From CBDEGU01 sp965238045 (GTDB lineage: Bacteria > Acidobacteriota > Terriglobia > Bryobacterales > UBA6623), in assembly GCA_965238045.1 (NCBI GenBank), contig CBDEGU010000002.1:62001-126000 (forward strand): a stretch of 64,000 bases of DNA, in the 5' to 3' direction. Position 1 is the first letter of the stretch; each line of letters opens with the position of its first letter. Shown here piece by piece: positions 1 through 8,356 of the stretch. The notes under the pieces are model-generated. The model saw nothing but the letters and a program-made list of their open reading frames with translations, was not told the DNA's origin and ran no database searches. Both the position numbers and the translations under genes were made by a program.

Positions 1-1
1 C

Positions 2-433
2 AGCGGTTTCCTGCCCGCCAAGCGGACACAACGGCTCGAAGCCCTCGAGTCGCTCAAGAACGAAGCCGCGACGCTGATCTTCTATGAGGCGCCGCACCGT
101 ATCGTGCGTGCGCTCGAAGACGCACTGGCGGTTCTTGGCGACCGCCCGGCGGTGGTCGCCCGAGAACTCACCAAGCTACACGAAGAATTCTTGCGAGGCT
201 CGGTTTCGGGAATTCTGGAACTAGTGCGCCGGCGAGGCTCGATCAAGGGAGAGATCACCCTTCTCATCGGGCGCGGCAAGTCTCCCGTCCCCGCCGCGAG
301 CGAACCGATCACCGAGCATGTCGGCCGGCTCATGGCGGACGGTCTGGCCCGCATGGCCGCGATCAAGCAAGCCGCCCGCGACCGAGGTATCTCAAAACGT
401 GAGGCCTACCGCTTGCTCGAAGAGGAGCGTTGA
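2..433 (+). CDS. rsmI: 16S rRNA (cytidine-2'-O)-methyltransferase RsmI, C-terminal part
   Basis: The gene is cut by the left edge of the window; only the last 143 residues are visible. The family methylates the 2'-hydroxyl of C1402 in 16S rRNA near the decoding centre. The fragment opens with SGFLPAK, followed by a YEAPHR block and VARELTKLHEEF, which are hallmark stretches of the C-terminal half of RsmI, and it ends in a helical ISKREAYRLLEEER tail typical of the family. The frame is open from base 2, so no start can be called. The next gene begins about 125 bases downstream on the same strand. Confidence 0.93.
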   Translation, partial: SGFLPAKRTQRLEALESLKNEAATLIFYEAPHRIVRALEDALAVLGDRPAVVARELTKLHEEFLRGSVSGILELVRRRGSIKGEITLLIGRGKSPVPAASEPITEHVGRLMADGLARMAAIKQAARDRGISKREAYRLLEEER

Positions 434-558
434 CGCTATCATGGGCCACTGACGGGCCCGACCATTCTTCGCTCCCCGCTGCTTCGAATCCCGCGGCGGG
501 GTGGCCGGTGCGAGGTGGCCAGTGCGTTCCGTTCCCGCAGTCCGCCAAGGAGTCTCTT

Positions 559-1230
559 ATGCGATCGTTCCTCCATGCCGCCGTCACCGCGGCGATCGGT
601 CTTTCTCTCTGCGCCGGGATGCTTCACGCGCAAGGATCGAACCGTCCCCGGGCGCGCAAGCTCAAGCCAGGATGGACGCAACTTTTCAATGGAAAGGATT
701 TCACCGGCTGGCGCAAGGTCGGCAACGAGCAGTGGGAAGTCGACGAGAGCGGCGCCATACTCGGCAGAGGTATCAGCGACAAGTATGGGTATCTCGCAAC
801 CGAGAAATCATTTCGGGACTTTCATCTTTCTCTCCGCTTCAAGTGCGAGGCCGAAGGCAATAGCGGCGTCTACATCCACACGAAATTCGAGGGCGACGCG
901 CCGAAGATCATCGCCGGCCGGCAGATCGAGATCGATCCGGTGATTGGCAACCGCAGTCCGACCGGCGGCATCTACGGCGACGGACGCGGCTGGGTGGCCT
1001 GGCCGGCGCCGGAGTTCAACGCCGTGATGCGCCCTTACGACTGGAACGACATGCTGATTCAGGTCGAAGGCAACCGCTACATCATCCACTTGAACGGCAT
1101 CAAGATTCTCGACTTTACATACCCCTCTCCGGTCTCGGAAGAAGGCGTCATTGCCTTGCAGTTGCATTCCGGAGGCAAGGGCCGCATGCGCTTCCGGGAT
1201 ATCTACGTGAGAGATTTGTCGGGCGAGTAA
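559..1230 (+). CDS. secreted DUF1080 (3-keto-disaccharide hydrolase family) protein
   Basis: A 223-residue protein with an N-terminal signal peptide (hydrophobic residues about 5-20, ending near MLHAQG) followed by one DUF1080 jelly-roll domain. Typical motifs are LFNGKDFTGW near the start, SGVYIH in the middle and the late LQLHSGG stretch. Family members are laminarinase/concanavalin-like folds, and some cleave 3-keto-disaccharides. The exact substrate here is unknown. I chose the ATG at 559 because AAGGAG lies 6 bases upstream (547-552) and a signal peptide follows directly; the open frame continues upstream to 430 without recognisable protein. DUF1080 proteins are very common in Acidobacteriota, Planctomycetes and Verrucomicrobia. 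Confidence 0.88.
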   Translation: MRSFLHAAVTAAIGLSLCAGMLHAQGSNRPRARKLKPGWTQLFNGKDFTGWRKVGNEQWEVDESGAILGRGISDKYGYLATEKSFRDFHLSLRFKCEAEGNSGVYIHTKFEGDAPKIIAGRQIEIDPVIGNRSPTGGIYGDGRGWVAWPAPEFNAVMRPYDWNDMLIQVEGNRYIIHLNGIKILDFTYPSPVSEEGVIALQLHSGGKGRMRFRDIYVRDLSGE

Positions 1231-1282
1231 CGGGCCAGCCTCCCCTGAACTTTGCGGCCGTGCCCGATGACAATAACCGCCC

Positions 1283-1864
1283 CTAGCCGCCGCTCGGCGG
1301 TGGCGGCCCGGCCGCCGCCGGAGGCGCGGCCCCGGCGGGCTCCATCCAGACAGCGCGGGCGCGCTCGAACCCCTGCTCGAACGCGGCCCGCAGTTTCGAC
1401 GGCGCAATGGTTGTCGCGGCGTGCGCCGCGTGCAGCACCAGCGGCGCCAGCCGCGACTGGGCGACCATGCGCGCGGTGCTCGAAGCTGGATCAAACGCAA
1501 GTACGGCGAGCACGATCACGGTGGCCATGACCAGGCCACGCAGCAGGCCGAAAGCGCCGCCCAGCATGCGGTCGGCCCAACCCAGCCCCGTCTTCTTGAG
1601 TATGCGAGCCAGAGTGCTCCCAATCAGCCCGCCGGCCAGCAGCGCACTCAGAACGATGGCTGCGAAACCGGCAAGATTTCCGAGAGCCTCGTTGTCGATG
1701 AATGGTTTCAGGTACAAGGCGGCGTCTTCGTACCACCACATGCCGCAGACCACGCCCAGCATCAGGGCCGCGATACGAATGAGTTCCCGTGTGATGCCGT
1801 TCCGGACGGCCCCGGCGACGGAGAAGAGCAGGACCACCGCAATCGCTATGTCAATCCAGTTCAC
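1283..1864 (-). CDS. cvpA: CvpA family inner-membrane protein
   Basis: A 193-residue protein beginning MNWIDIAIAVVLLFSVAGAV, with four predicted membrane segments at about residues 5-22, 29-45, 62-84 and 104-124, and a Pro/Ala-rich cytoplasmic tail ending in PPPPSGG. The order of segments and the RNGITRELIR loop fit the CvpA/colicin V production family, whose members are widespread and linked to envelope integrity and purine-gene neighbourhoods. purC lies upstream on the same strand, which matches the family's frequent association with purine biosynthesis genes. The gap between them is nearly 300 bases, so it probably has its own promoter. Confidence 0.85.
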   Translation of the reverse strand: MNWIDIAIAVVLLFSVAGAVRNGITRELIRIAALMLGVVCGMWWYEDAALYLKPFIDNEALGNLAGFAAIVLSALLAGGLIGSTLARILKKTGLGWADRMLGGAFGLLRGLVMATVIVLAVLAFDPASSTARMVAQSRLAPLVLHAAHAATTIAPSKLRAAFEQGFERARAVWMEPAGAAPPAAAGPPPPSGG

Positions 1865-1950
1865 CGAACTCCGCCCCTTCCCGAGCTGCGGGATTTGGTG
1901 CGGCGCTTGCGGGAGTGCGTCGCGTGGATAGCGCTAATTCAACTCTTGCT

Positions 1951-1978
1951 CGGAGTATATAACCCGGAGTATACAACA
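1951..1978. repeat. 14-bp direct repeat upstream of cvpA
   Basis: Two adjacent copies of CGGAGTATAYAACC (positions 1951 and 1965, one mismatch). On the minus strand they read as two TATACTCCG blocks about 90 bases before cvpA. Each contains a passable -10 hexamer (TATACT), but no good -35 is seen. The pair could be a promoter duplication or simply one of the micro-tandem repeats that recur across this window. Confidence 0.6.
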
Positions 1979-2160
1979 CAGTGACGTGGATATGTTTTGA
2001 GAGAAAATGTTCCGTGACGTGTCCCGCCCGACCCCCGCCACGGGCTCCTAGATCCGGATTTCACCGGCAGGGTCGGCGGCCGGTGGCCCCGAACCTTGCA
2101 CCAGATCTTGCGTCAGACAGGGGAGCGGATAGCTTACCAGCTCCTTGCCGAACGCTCGCC

Positions 2161-3060
2161 CTATAGTTCTTCGTCGGTGAGCGTGTAGCAGGCCTCGAGG
2201 TACTTCTCGGAGGTCTTCTCGACGATTTCCGGCGGCAACTCGGGCCCGGGCGGGGTCTTGTCCCAGTCGAGCGTTTCGAGATAGTCGCGGACGAACTGCT
2301 TGTCGTACGAGGGCAGGGCCTCGCCGGCCTGGTAGAATTCCAAAGGCCAGTAGCGCGACGAATCGGGAGTGAGCACCTCGTCGCCGAGCACGATTTCTCC
2401 GTCGAGCATGCCGAACTCGAATTTCGTGTCGGCCAGCACGAGCCCGCAAGCCAGGGCGTGCTGGCCCGCTCGTGAATAGATTTCGAGCGTCAGATGGCGC
2501 AGTTTTTCGCAGAGTTCCCGGCCTGCGATCGCGGCCGCCTGCTGGAAGCTGATATTTTCGTCGTGACCCGATTCGGCCTTGGTCGCGGGCGTGAAGATGG
2601 GCTCGGCGAGGAGGCCATTCATACGAATGCCGCCGGGAAGCTGGATGCCGCAGATCTCGCCTGTCCGCTGGTAGTCCTTCCAGCCCGATCCAGAGACATA
2701 TCCGCGCGCCACGCACTCGATGGGAATCATGTCCAGTTTTTTGACCAGCATCGAACGGCCGGCGAGCTGGTCGCGATACTGGCGCAGCGCCTCGGGGTAT
2801 TCGTCGACATTCGCCGTGACGAAATGGCTGGGCACGACGTCCTTGAGGAAGTCGAACCAGAACATCGACACGCGAGTGAGGACTTCTCCCTTATGGGGAA
2901 TGCCGTTGGGCAACACGACGTCGAAGGCCGAGATCCTGTCGGTGGCCACGAACAGGAGTTTGTCGCCGGCGTCGTAGATGTCTCGCACCTTACCCTGAGC
3001 GATTCTTTCGACGCCAGGCAGACTGGTTACTAGTAGTGGTGTTTTCGATGTAACGGGCAT
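2161..3060 (-). CDS. purC: phosphoribosylaminoimidazole-succinocarboxamide synthase
   Basis: SAICAR synthetase joins aspartate to CAIR in step 8 of purine biosynthesis, in the cytoplasm. Visible family motifs include QGKVRDIYDAGD (ATP-binding N-terminal sheet), TDRISAFDVVLPNGIPHKG, ARGYVSGSGWKDY and ADTKFEFG. From the ATG at 3060 it is 299 residues, the size of the longer eukaryote-like bacterial class. The frame stays open to a GTG at 3147, which would add 29 residues (MAKQAGSRYK...) without family similarity. A TG-extended -10 (TGTTAACAT, minus strand, hexamer 3181-3186) would allow either start. I prefer 3060. Confidence 0.95.
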   Translation of the reverse strand: MPVTSKTPLLVTSLPGVERIAQGKVRDIYDAGDKLLFVATDRISAFDVVLPNGIPHKGEVLTRVSMFWFDFLKDVVPSHFVTANVDEYPEALRQYRDQLAGRSMLVKKLDMIPIECVARGYVSGSGWKDYQRTGEICGIQLPGGIRMNGLLAEPIFTPATKAESGHDENISFQQAAAIAGRELCEKLRHLTLEIYSRAGQHALACGLVLADTKFEFGMLDGEIVLGDEVLTPDSSRYWPLEFYQAGEALPSYDKQFVRDYLETLDWDKTPPGPELPPEIVEKTSEKYLEACYTLTDEEL

Positions 3061-3406
3061 TCGGTTTGGCCTTGAGGTGAACTCCAGCGGCGCGCCGGCA
3101 ACGGCGCTGCCAGCTTCCTTGTAGCGGCTTCCGGCCTGCTTTGCCACGCTGGCCGGAACGGCAACAAGGGCAGTCCGAGAATGTTAACACGCCGAGCGCT
3201 GCCGGTGTGAAATCGCCGCCTCTCCCCGGCTCGGCCGGGTTTGTTGCCGGCGACCTATCGGTGCTGTCGCAGCCCAAAACGGAATGTACGATCAGGCATA
3301 TCCGGCCGTCCCTGGATTTGTTATAGTGATACCGCCTACGGTTTCCTCGCGGAGCGCTCGCCGAGGGAAAGGCAGTGAGTTTCCGACGAAATAAGGAAGG
3401 TGTCTG
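3061..3406. other. divergent intergenic region between purC and the molybdenum hydroxylase operon
   Basis: 346 bases separate the two divergent genes. On the minus strand there is a possible extended -10 (hexamer 3181-3186) for purC. On the plus strand there is an extended -10 at 3319-3327 for the hydroxylase operon. No other gene, repeat or strong hairpin is seen here. Confidence 0.5.
3319..3327 (+). promoter_or_regulatory. putative extended -10 promoter of the molybdenum hydroxylase operon
   Basis: TGTTATAGT matches the extended -10 form TG-N-TATAAT with one mismatch. It would place the transcript start near 3334, about 73 bases before the GTG of the first operon gene. No convincing -35 is present at 17 bases, which is tolerated by extended -10 promoters. 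Confidence 0.4.
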
Positions 3407-4045
3407 GTGAGTTCCATAAAGACCACGGAAGGTCAAGATAACTCTCAGCAGCGCGCCAACGGTTTTTCGCGCAGGACGTTCCTCCAGAGCGTCAGCGCCG
3501 GAGCCGGAGTCGCTGGTACGGCGGTTTTAACTCCCACCGCCCAAGCCGCGTCCGCCGTAACTGGGTCCGGCGCGGCGCCGATCACGCTGAAGATCAACGG
3601 CAGCCCGCACAGTCTCGAAGTTGAGCCGCGGGTCACGCTGCTCGACGCGTTGCGTAACCACCTGGACTATACGGGGGCGAAAAAGGTTTGCGACCGGGCG
3701 ACCTGCGGCGCCTGCACGGTGATCGTGGACGGCGATGCCGTCTACGCCTGCTCGATGCTGGCGATCGAGGCCCAGGGACGGGAGATTCGCACGATTGAAG
3801 GCATGCCGGCGAATAACCCGGTCTCTAAGAGTTTCGTCAAGCACGACGCCCAGCAGTGCGGATTTTGCACCCCGGGCTTCGTGATGGCATGTCAGTCGTT
3901 CTTGGAAAACCATTCCGAACCCACGATGGAAGACGTCGAGAAGGGACTGGGCGGCAACATTTGCCGCTGCGGCACCTACGACGGGATCCGGCGAGCTGTT
4001 CTTGACGCCTCCCGGGAGATCAAAGGAGGTCGCCGTGGCTACTAA
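3407..4045 (+). CDS. Tat-exported 2Fe-2S subunit of a xanthine dehydrogenase family oxidoreductase
   Basis: A 212-residue small subunit. A twin-arginine signal (SRRTFLQ, residues 21-27) and an AxA-type cleavage region near residue 48 show export of the folded cofactor-loaded protein. The plant-ferredoxin cluster is held by C95, C100, C103 and C115, and the second 2Fe-2S cluster by C151, C154, C186 and C188 (QQCGFCTPG and ICRCGTYDGI). It passes electrons from the molybdenum centre to FAD. Translation starts at a GTG; AAGGAAGGT lies just upstream. The Mo subunit starts inside its last codons, so the two are translationally coupled. Closest functional classes are isoquinoline 1-oxidoreductase and aldehyde oxidoreductase; the substrate cannot be read from the sequence. 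Confidence 0.93.
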   Translation: MSSIKTTEGQDNSQQRANGFSRRTFLQSVSAGAGVAGTAVLTPTAQAASAVTGSGAAPITLKINGSPHSLEVEPRVTLLDALRNHLDYTGAKKVCDRATCGACTVIVDGDAVYACSMLAIEAQGREIRTIEGMPANNPVSKSFVKHDAQQCGFCTPGFVMACQSFLENHSEPTMEDVEKGLGGNICRCGTYDGIRRAVLDASREIKGGRRGY

Positions 4046-6197
4046 ATATGATTGGCCCGCGCAGCAAGACCGAAGTCTGATCGGCAAGCCGCTCGACCGC
4101 CGGGATGGTCCGGCCAAGGCCAGCGGCAAGGCCAAGTACGCGTATGACCGGAATCCCGCGGGCCTCCTCTTCGCCCAGCTTGTCTGCTCTCCTCACGCGC
4201 ACGCCAGAATCACCCGCATTGACGCCAGCGGGGCCGAGCAAACGCCTGGCGTTCGCGGCGTTGTGCTGATCAAGGATGTCGGAGCCGAGGTCCAATGGGT
4301 GGGAAGTGAAATCGCGGCCATCGCCGCCGATTCGGAGGATATCGCCCGCGACGCGGTCCACAAGTTCAAGGTCGAGTATGAAGTGCTCCCTCACCTTGTG
4401 AAGGAAGAGGATCTGAACAAGGCCGGCGACCGCGTCAGCAAGGGACAAGACAACACGACGGGCGATCCGGATACCGCCTGGCGGGAAGCCGACGTCAAGC
4501 ACGAAGGCTATTACGGCGGAGCGACGATCAATCACTGTTGTATGGAGCCGCACGGACAGGTAGTGCACTGGAGAAGCGACGACGAAATTATTGTCTACGC
4601 CTCGACGCAAGCCGTTGGACGCATCGGACCCGACTTGGCCAAGAACCTGTCGGCGGCTCCGGGCTATGGAACGATCAAGGCGAGTGCCGTTCGTATCATC
4701 ACTCCCTACATGGGAGGAGGATTCGGCAGTAAATTCGCTATCGACAGTTGGGGCATTGCGTGCGCCAAGTTGTCGAAAATAACGGGGCGTCCGGTCAAGC
4801 TCTTGCTGGACCGTGACCAAGAGCAGATGATGGCCGGCGCCCGGCCTTCTTATTTCGGAAAAGTCAAGGTCGGAGCCAAGAAAGACGGCACCTTGACTGT
4901 TTTCGACGTAGAGAGTTGGACGACCAGCGGAGCGGGCCGGGGCAGCAGCCCGGCGCTGCCCTACGTCATCGAGCCGCCGAATCGTCGCGTGCGTCACGTC
5001 GGCGTCGCGACCAACACGGGTCCGGCTCGTGCCTGGAGGGCGCCACGGCACCCGCAGTGCGCAGTGATCACCCACGGCGCGCTTACCGATCTGGCGGTCA
5101 AACTGGGCATGGATCCGGTGGATTTCTTCAAGAAAAACGCCGATCTTACCGCGCGGCCCGATGTCTACCGCGTGGAACTCGACAAGGCCTCCGAGCTGAT
5201 GGATTGGAAGTCGAAATACCACAAGCCCGGCGAGGGCGGCTCGGGCCACCTCAAGCGCGGCGTTGGCCTGTCGATGCACACCTGGGGCGGGCGTCCTCAC
5301 GACAGTCAGTGCCGTGTGAGCATTGAACCGGGCGGCACGGTCGCGGCCGAGCTGGGCAGCCAGGATTTGGGCACCGGCACGCGGACGGTCATCGGCATGG
5401 TTCTCGCCGAGACGATGGGGTTGCGGCCTTCGCAGGTCAAGGTCATCATCGGCGACAGCAAATTGCCGCCGTCGGGCCCTTCGGGTGGCAGTACCACGGT
5501 CGGAGGCGTCTCGTCGTCGACAAGGCGGGCGGCCGTCGATGCCCTCGAAAAACTCAAAGAGGCGGTGGCGGCCGATCTCGGCGCTGCGTCGGCCGACGAA
5601 ATCGAGGCCAAGGACGGCTATCTCCGGCTGAAATCGAGGCCGAAGAAACGCCTCGCCTGGGCCAAGGCCTGCCGCAAGCTCGGAACCAAGACGATCTCCG
5701 AGACGGGCAAGCAGCCCGACAAGGACGGCGGCAAGCTCGCCGACAGCGGCGTGGGCGGCGTGCAGATGGCCGATGTTTCCGTGGATACCGAAACCGGCAT
5801 CGTGACCATGAACAAAATGGTGGCGGTGCAGGACTGCGGACTGATCATCAATCCGAAGACGGCCGAAAGCCAAGTGCTCGGGGCGCTGATCATGGGAATC
5901 TGTTCCTCCCTTTGGGAAGAGCGGGTCTACGATCAGCCGACGGGCGAGCTTTTGAACGCCGACATGGAGTTCTACAAGCTTGCTGGAATCGGCGATATTG
6001 GCGAACTCGTTGTGCATTTCATGACGGGCATCTATGATGACCGCGGCGTGATCGGTCTCGGCGAGCCGCCGGCGATTTCGCCCGGCGCGGCCATCGCCAA
6101 CGCGGTGGCGAACGCGATTGGCGTCCGCGTACCCACGGTCCCGCTAACACCGGACAAGGTTTTGGCGGCCTTGGAGAAGAAGGGAGGAATGGCGTAA
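4035..6197 (+). CDS. molybdopterin-binding large subunit, xanthine dehydrogenase family
   Basis: A 720-residue catalytic subunit of the XdhA/CoxL/PaoC superfamily. It shows the GGGFGSKF molybdopterin loop near residue 226, an RAWRAPRHPQ block (usual form AYRAPG.PE), the QDLGTGTRT loop, and a C-terminal GLGEPP with the catalytic Glu around residue 676. The GTG start at 4035 is chosen because AAAGGAGGT ends 4 bases before it and the conserved KYDWPAQQ follows. It overlaps the 2Fe-2S gene by 11 bases. It has no signal peptide of its own, so it is probably carried out with the Tat-tagged small subunit (inference from related complexes). It overlaps the FAD gene by one base. Confidence 0.93.
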   Translation: MATKYDWPAQQDRSLIGKPLDRRDGPAKASGKAKYAYDRNPAGLLFAQLVCSPHAHARITRIDASGAEQTPGVRGVVLIKDVGAEVQWVGSEIAAIAADSEDIARDAVHKFKVEYEVLPHLVKEEDLNKAGDRVSKGQDNTTGDPDTAWREADVKHEGYYGGATINHCCMEPHGQVVHWRSDDEIIVYASTQAVGRIGPDLAKNLSAAPGYGTIKASAVRIITPYMGGGFGSKFAIDSWGIACAKLSKITGRPVKLLLDRDQEQMMAGARPSYFGKVKVGAKKDGTLTVFDVESWTTSGAGRGSSPALPYVIEPPNRRVRHVGVATNTGPARAWRAPRHPQCAVITHGALTDLAVKLGMDPVDFFKKNADLTARPDVYRVELDKASELMDWKSKYHKPGEGGSGHLKRGVGLSMHTWGGRPHDSQCRVSIEPGGTVAAELGSQDLGTGTRTVIGMVLAETMGLRPSQVKVIIGDSKLPPSGPSGGSTTVGGVSSSTRRAAVDALEKLKEAVAADLGAASADEIEAKDGYLRLKSRPKKRLAWAKACRKLGTKTISETGKQPDKDGGKLADSGVGGVQMADVSVDTETGIVTMNKMVAVQDCGLIINPKTAESQVLGALIMGICSSLWEERVYDQPTGELLNADMEFYKLAGIGDIGELVVHFMTGIYDDRGVIGLGEPPAISPGAAIANAVANAIGVRVPTVPLTPDKVLAALEKKGGMA

Positions 6198-7171
6198 TGG
6201 AAGCCTTTGAATATGCAGCTCCCAGTTCGGTAAAGGAGGCCGTCGGCCTGTTGTCTTCGACCTGGGGTGAAACCGACGTATTGGCCGGTGGCACCGATCT
6301 CCTGAGCTTGATGAAGGAAAGAGTCCATACGCCCAAGCGGGTCGTGAGCTTGCGTTCGGTGGCGGGTCTGCGCTCGGTTTCCGGCCGCGCAGGTTTGCGG
6401 ATCGGCGCGACCGCTACGCTAAGCGAGCTGCTCGGCAGTTCGGCCGCGCGGGAAAACTACCCTGCGCTGATTCAGGCCGCCGAAGGCGTGAGCAGTCCGC
6501 AGATGCGCGCGATGGGAACGGTCGGCGGCGATCTGCTGCAGCGTCCGCGCTGCTGGTATTTCCGCAACGGTTATGGACTGCTGGGCAAGGACGGCGATGG
6601 CGAATCCCTGGCCCCGATCGGGGAAAACCGCTACCACGCGATTCTCGGCAACAAAGGCCCGGCGTATTTTGTGAACGCGTCGAGCCTGGCGCCGGCGCTG
6701 ATCGCCCTCGGCGCCTCGGTGACGCTGGCGGGTCCGGACGGCGAACGCGAGATCGAAGTGGAAAAGCTTTACCAGACGCCCAACAGCGACGGGGACCGCG
6801 AGAACGCGTTGCGGCCCAACGAGATCCTGACCACGATCATCGTCCCCGCCGCCGCGGGAGTCGTCAGCGCGACCTATGAAGTCCGCCAGCGCCAGTTGAT
6901 GGATTGGCCGCTGGCCACCGCCTCGGTGGCGCTCAAGCTGAGCGCGGGTTCGGTCCAGAGCGCGCGAGTGGTTCTGGGACACGTGGCACCCACGCCTTGG
7001 AGGTCATCCGAGGCTGAGCAGGCCCTCATGGGCAAATCCGTTTCAGAAGACACGGCGCTGGCGGCGGCGAAGGCGGCGCTGGCTTCGGCGACTCCCTTGA
7101 GCGGCAATAGACACAAGGTGCAGCTTGCCCGGGTGGCCGTCAAGCGCGCTATCTTGCGGGCTGCGGGGTAG
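6197..7171 (+). CDS. FAD-binding medium subunit, xanthine dehydrogenase family
   Basis: A 324-residue FAD subunit with the CO-dehydrogenase flavoprotein fold: LAGGTDLLSLMKE near residue 29 (FAD pyrophosphate loop), MGTVGGDLLQRPRC at 106-119 (second FAD loop), and a C-terminal CutM-type domain. The segment after RPRC (about 120-150) matches the position where PaoB/YagS-type subunits carry an extra 4Fe-4S cluster, but here C119 is the only cysteine in it, so the cluster cannot be present. A GGGAGGAAT ribosome site precedes the ATG, which overlaps the previous stop codon (TAATG). It is the third gene of the operon, giving the order FeS-Mo-FAD. Confidence 0.92.
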   Translation: MEAFEYAAPSSVKEAVGLLSSTWGETDVLAGGTDLLSLMKERVHTPKRVVSLRSVAGLRSVSGRAGLRIGATATLSELLGSSAARENYPALIQAAEGVSSPQMRAMGTVGGDLLQRPRCWYFRNGYGLLGKDGDGESLAPIGENRYHAILGNKGPAYFVNASSLAPALIALGASVTLAGPDGEREIEVEKLYQTPNSDGDRENALRPNEILTTIIVPAAAGVVSATYEVRQRQLMDWPLATASVALKLSAGSVQSARVVLGHVAPTPWRSSEAEQALMGKSVSEDTALAAAKAALASATPLSGNRHKVQLARVAVKRAILRAAG

Positions 7172-7187
7172 GGAAAGGGTTTTGGCG

Positions 7188-7403
7188 ATGCAGCAAACCT
7201 CTGAATTCAAAGTGCTCGGCCCTCGTTGTGATGCGCTTCGCTGGAAGGGCATGTTTATTGACACCGAAGAGGAGTCCACGCCTGAAACAGCCGCCGGCAG
7301 CAATTTTTGGTGCGTCTACACGCAGAACTGCCTGGGCCCTGACAGCGAAGTGGTCGGTGCCGATATTTGTACGGCGTCACGGTCTTGCTACGATCCGCTT
7401 TAG
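7188..7403 (+). CDS. small cysteine-containing protein at the end of the molybdenum hydroxylase operon
   Basis: A 71-residue frame begins 16 bases after the FAD gene, on the same strand. Five cysteines (14, 42, 48, 61, 67) and two aromatic clusters (LRWKGMFID, NFWCVYTQNCLGPD) make it look like a real compact, possibly metal-binding protein. Its stop codon sits in the loop of a 9-bp hairpin that probably ends the transcript, which supports its being the last gene of the operon. I recall similar short proteins with a WC...Q..LGPD pattern in Acidobacteriota but cannot name a family. Function unknown; a chaperone or electron-transfer accessory is only a guess from context. Confidence 0.65.
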   Translation: MQQTSEFKVLGPRCDALRWKGMFIDTEEESTPETAAGSNFWCVYTQNCLGPDSEVVGADICTASRSCYDPL

Positions 7404-7412
7404 AGCGGATCG
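7391..7412 (+). terminator. hairpin at the end of the molybdenum hydroxylase operon
   Basis: A perfect 9-bp stem (CGATCCGCT pairing with AGCGGATCG) with a 4-base loop TTAG that contains the TAG stop of the small Cys protein. No T-run follows, so it may act as an mRNA 3'-end stabiliser or a Rho-assisted stop rather than a classic intrinsic terminator. Confidence 0.5.
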
Positions 7413-7428
7413 GTGGCTGACAAGCGCT

Positions 7429-7456
7429 GGGGCTGATAGGATGGGGCCGATAAGAT
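7429..7456. repeat. 14-bp tandem repeat upstream of the DUF1326 gene
   Basis: GGGGCTGATAGGAT is followed directly by GGGGCCGATAAGAT, two copies with two mismatches, about 90 bases before the next start codon. It is one of the micro-tandem arrays seen across the window. Confidence 0.6.
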
Positions 7457-7544
7457 AAGGTCTTGGCGGCGGAAGCCAGCCGCGATAAAATAGAAACTGT
7501 GTTCTAAGGCGTCTCTTCAAACCAGGTCGGGGAGGATACATAGG

Positions 7545-8246
7545 ATGAGAACCAATCATTGGGCGAGTCTCGGCGTGCTGTTGCTGGCGGTCACCATGGG
7601 TGTTGCTGGGGGCGTTGCCGGTGCTGCTGAAATTCAAGGTACGTATGTGGAAGCCCGCAACGCTGAGGTCTACACGTCGCACTGCTTCGCGAATTCCGAG
7701 TTGGGTTTGGTTGGCGATCTCGCGGTCATGACGTGGCGCATCGACCAAGGCGAGTGGAATCATGTGGCGCTCGACGGCCTTAGCGTCGTAGCCGTGGTGA
7801 AGGCCAGCGGAACTCTCGGTGACCCCTTCTCGAACCCCTATCCAGCCAAGGCCGCGCTGATCTTTGACGAAGCCGCCACGCCGCGGCAGCGCGCCGCGCT
7901 CGAGGGATTCGCCAAGCACATGGGCGGCCAACTGGTCGAGACGATTGTCCACCGTGACGCCGCTCCGGTCGAGATGTCGTTCGACGGCGCTCTGCACGAC
8001 CGCAAGGTCACGGTGACGGCCGGGGATCTGATTCGCATCCAAACGCGGCCGGTTCTGAGTTCGGATTCCTTCTGCCATCTCGACGATCTCTACTTCGCAC
8101 CGCTGGTCGCGCTTGATCACGCCATGCCGGCCTTCGGGATTCAGACAAAATTCGACGGCAAGGGTCTGGGCGTCACATTCGATGAACGCAATCGCAGCAA
8201 TGCGTACATCGGGACCTTTAGCCTGACGAGCGTGTATACCGACTGA
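7545..8246 (+). CDS. secreted DUF1326 domain protein
   Basis: A 233-residue protein with an N-terminal signal peptide (hydrophobic core about residues 9-26, ending VAGAAE) and one DUF1326 domain. Family landmarks are QGTYVEARNAEVYTSHCF at the mature N-terminus, ALDGLSVVAVVKA in the middle and conserved cysteines at TSHCF and DSFCHL. The biochemical function of DUF1326 is not established. The gene lies between two stem-loop 3' ends and is probably a single transcription unit. The ATG at 7545 follows a GGGGAGG ribosome site. Confidence 0.85.
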   Translation: MRTNHWASLGVLLLAVTMGVAGGVAGAAEIQGTYVEARNAEVYTSHCFANSELGLVGDLAVMTWRIDQGEWNHVALDGLSVVAVVKASGTLGDPFSNPYPAKAALIFDEAATPRQRAALEGFAKHMGGQLVETIVHRDAAPVEMSFDGALHDRKVTVTAGDLIRIQTRPVLSSDSFCHLDDLYFAPLVALDHAMPAFGIQTKFDGKGLGVTFDERNRSNAYIGTFSLTSVYTD

Positions 8247-8320
8247 GGCACGAGGAATGGCCCCGCCCCCTGCTGCTTGTGGGGTCTGCTTGCGGGGCAT
8301 GGAAAGGCTGTAGGATTGGG

Positions 8321-8356
8321 AACAGGGAGCTGCTAGTGGCTCCCTGTTTCTGTTCT
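8321..8356 (+). terminator. intrinsic terminator after the DUF1326 gene
   Basis: A perfect 10-bp stem (AACAGGGAGC at 8321-8330 with GCTCCCTGTT at 8339-8348), an 8-base loop and a T-rich tail TCTGTTCTT. It lies 75 bases after the stop of the DUF1326 gene and before the next gene, in the correct orientation. Confidence 0.85.

Noticed and set aside
3061..3147. 29-residue N-terminal extension of PurC from a GTG
   Set aside because: No similarity to the family and no ribosome site; the ATG at 3060 gives the expected length.
4020..6017. Very long open frame antisense to the Mo subunit
   Set aside because: High GC content makes antisense frames open by chance; its translation has no domain and the plus-strand protein is clearly conserved. 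The same applies to long antisense frames over fusA, tuf and the TPR gene.
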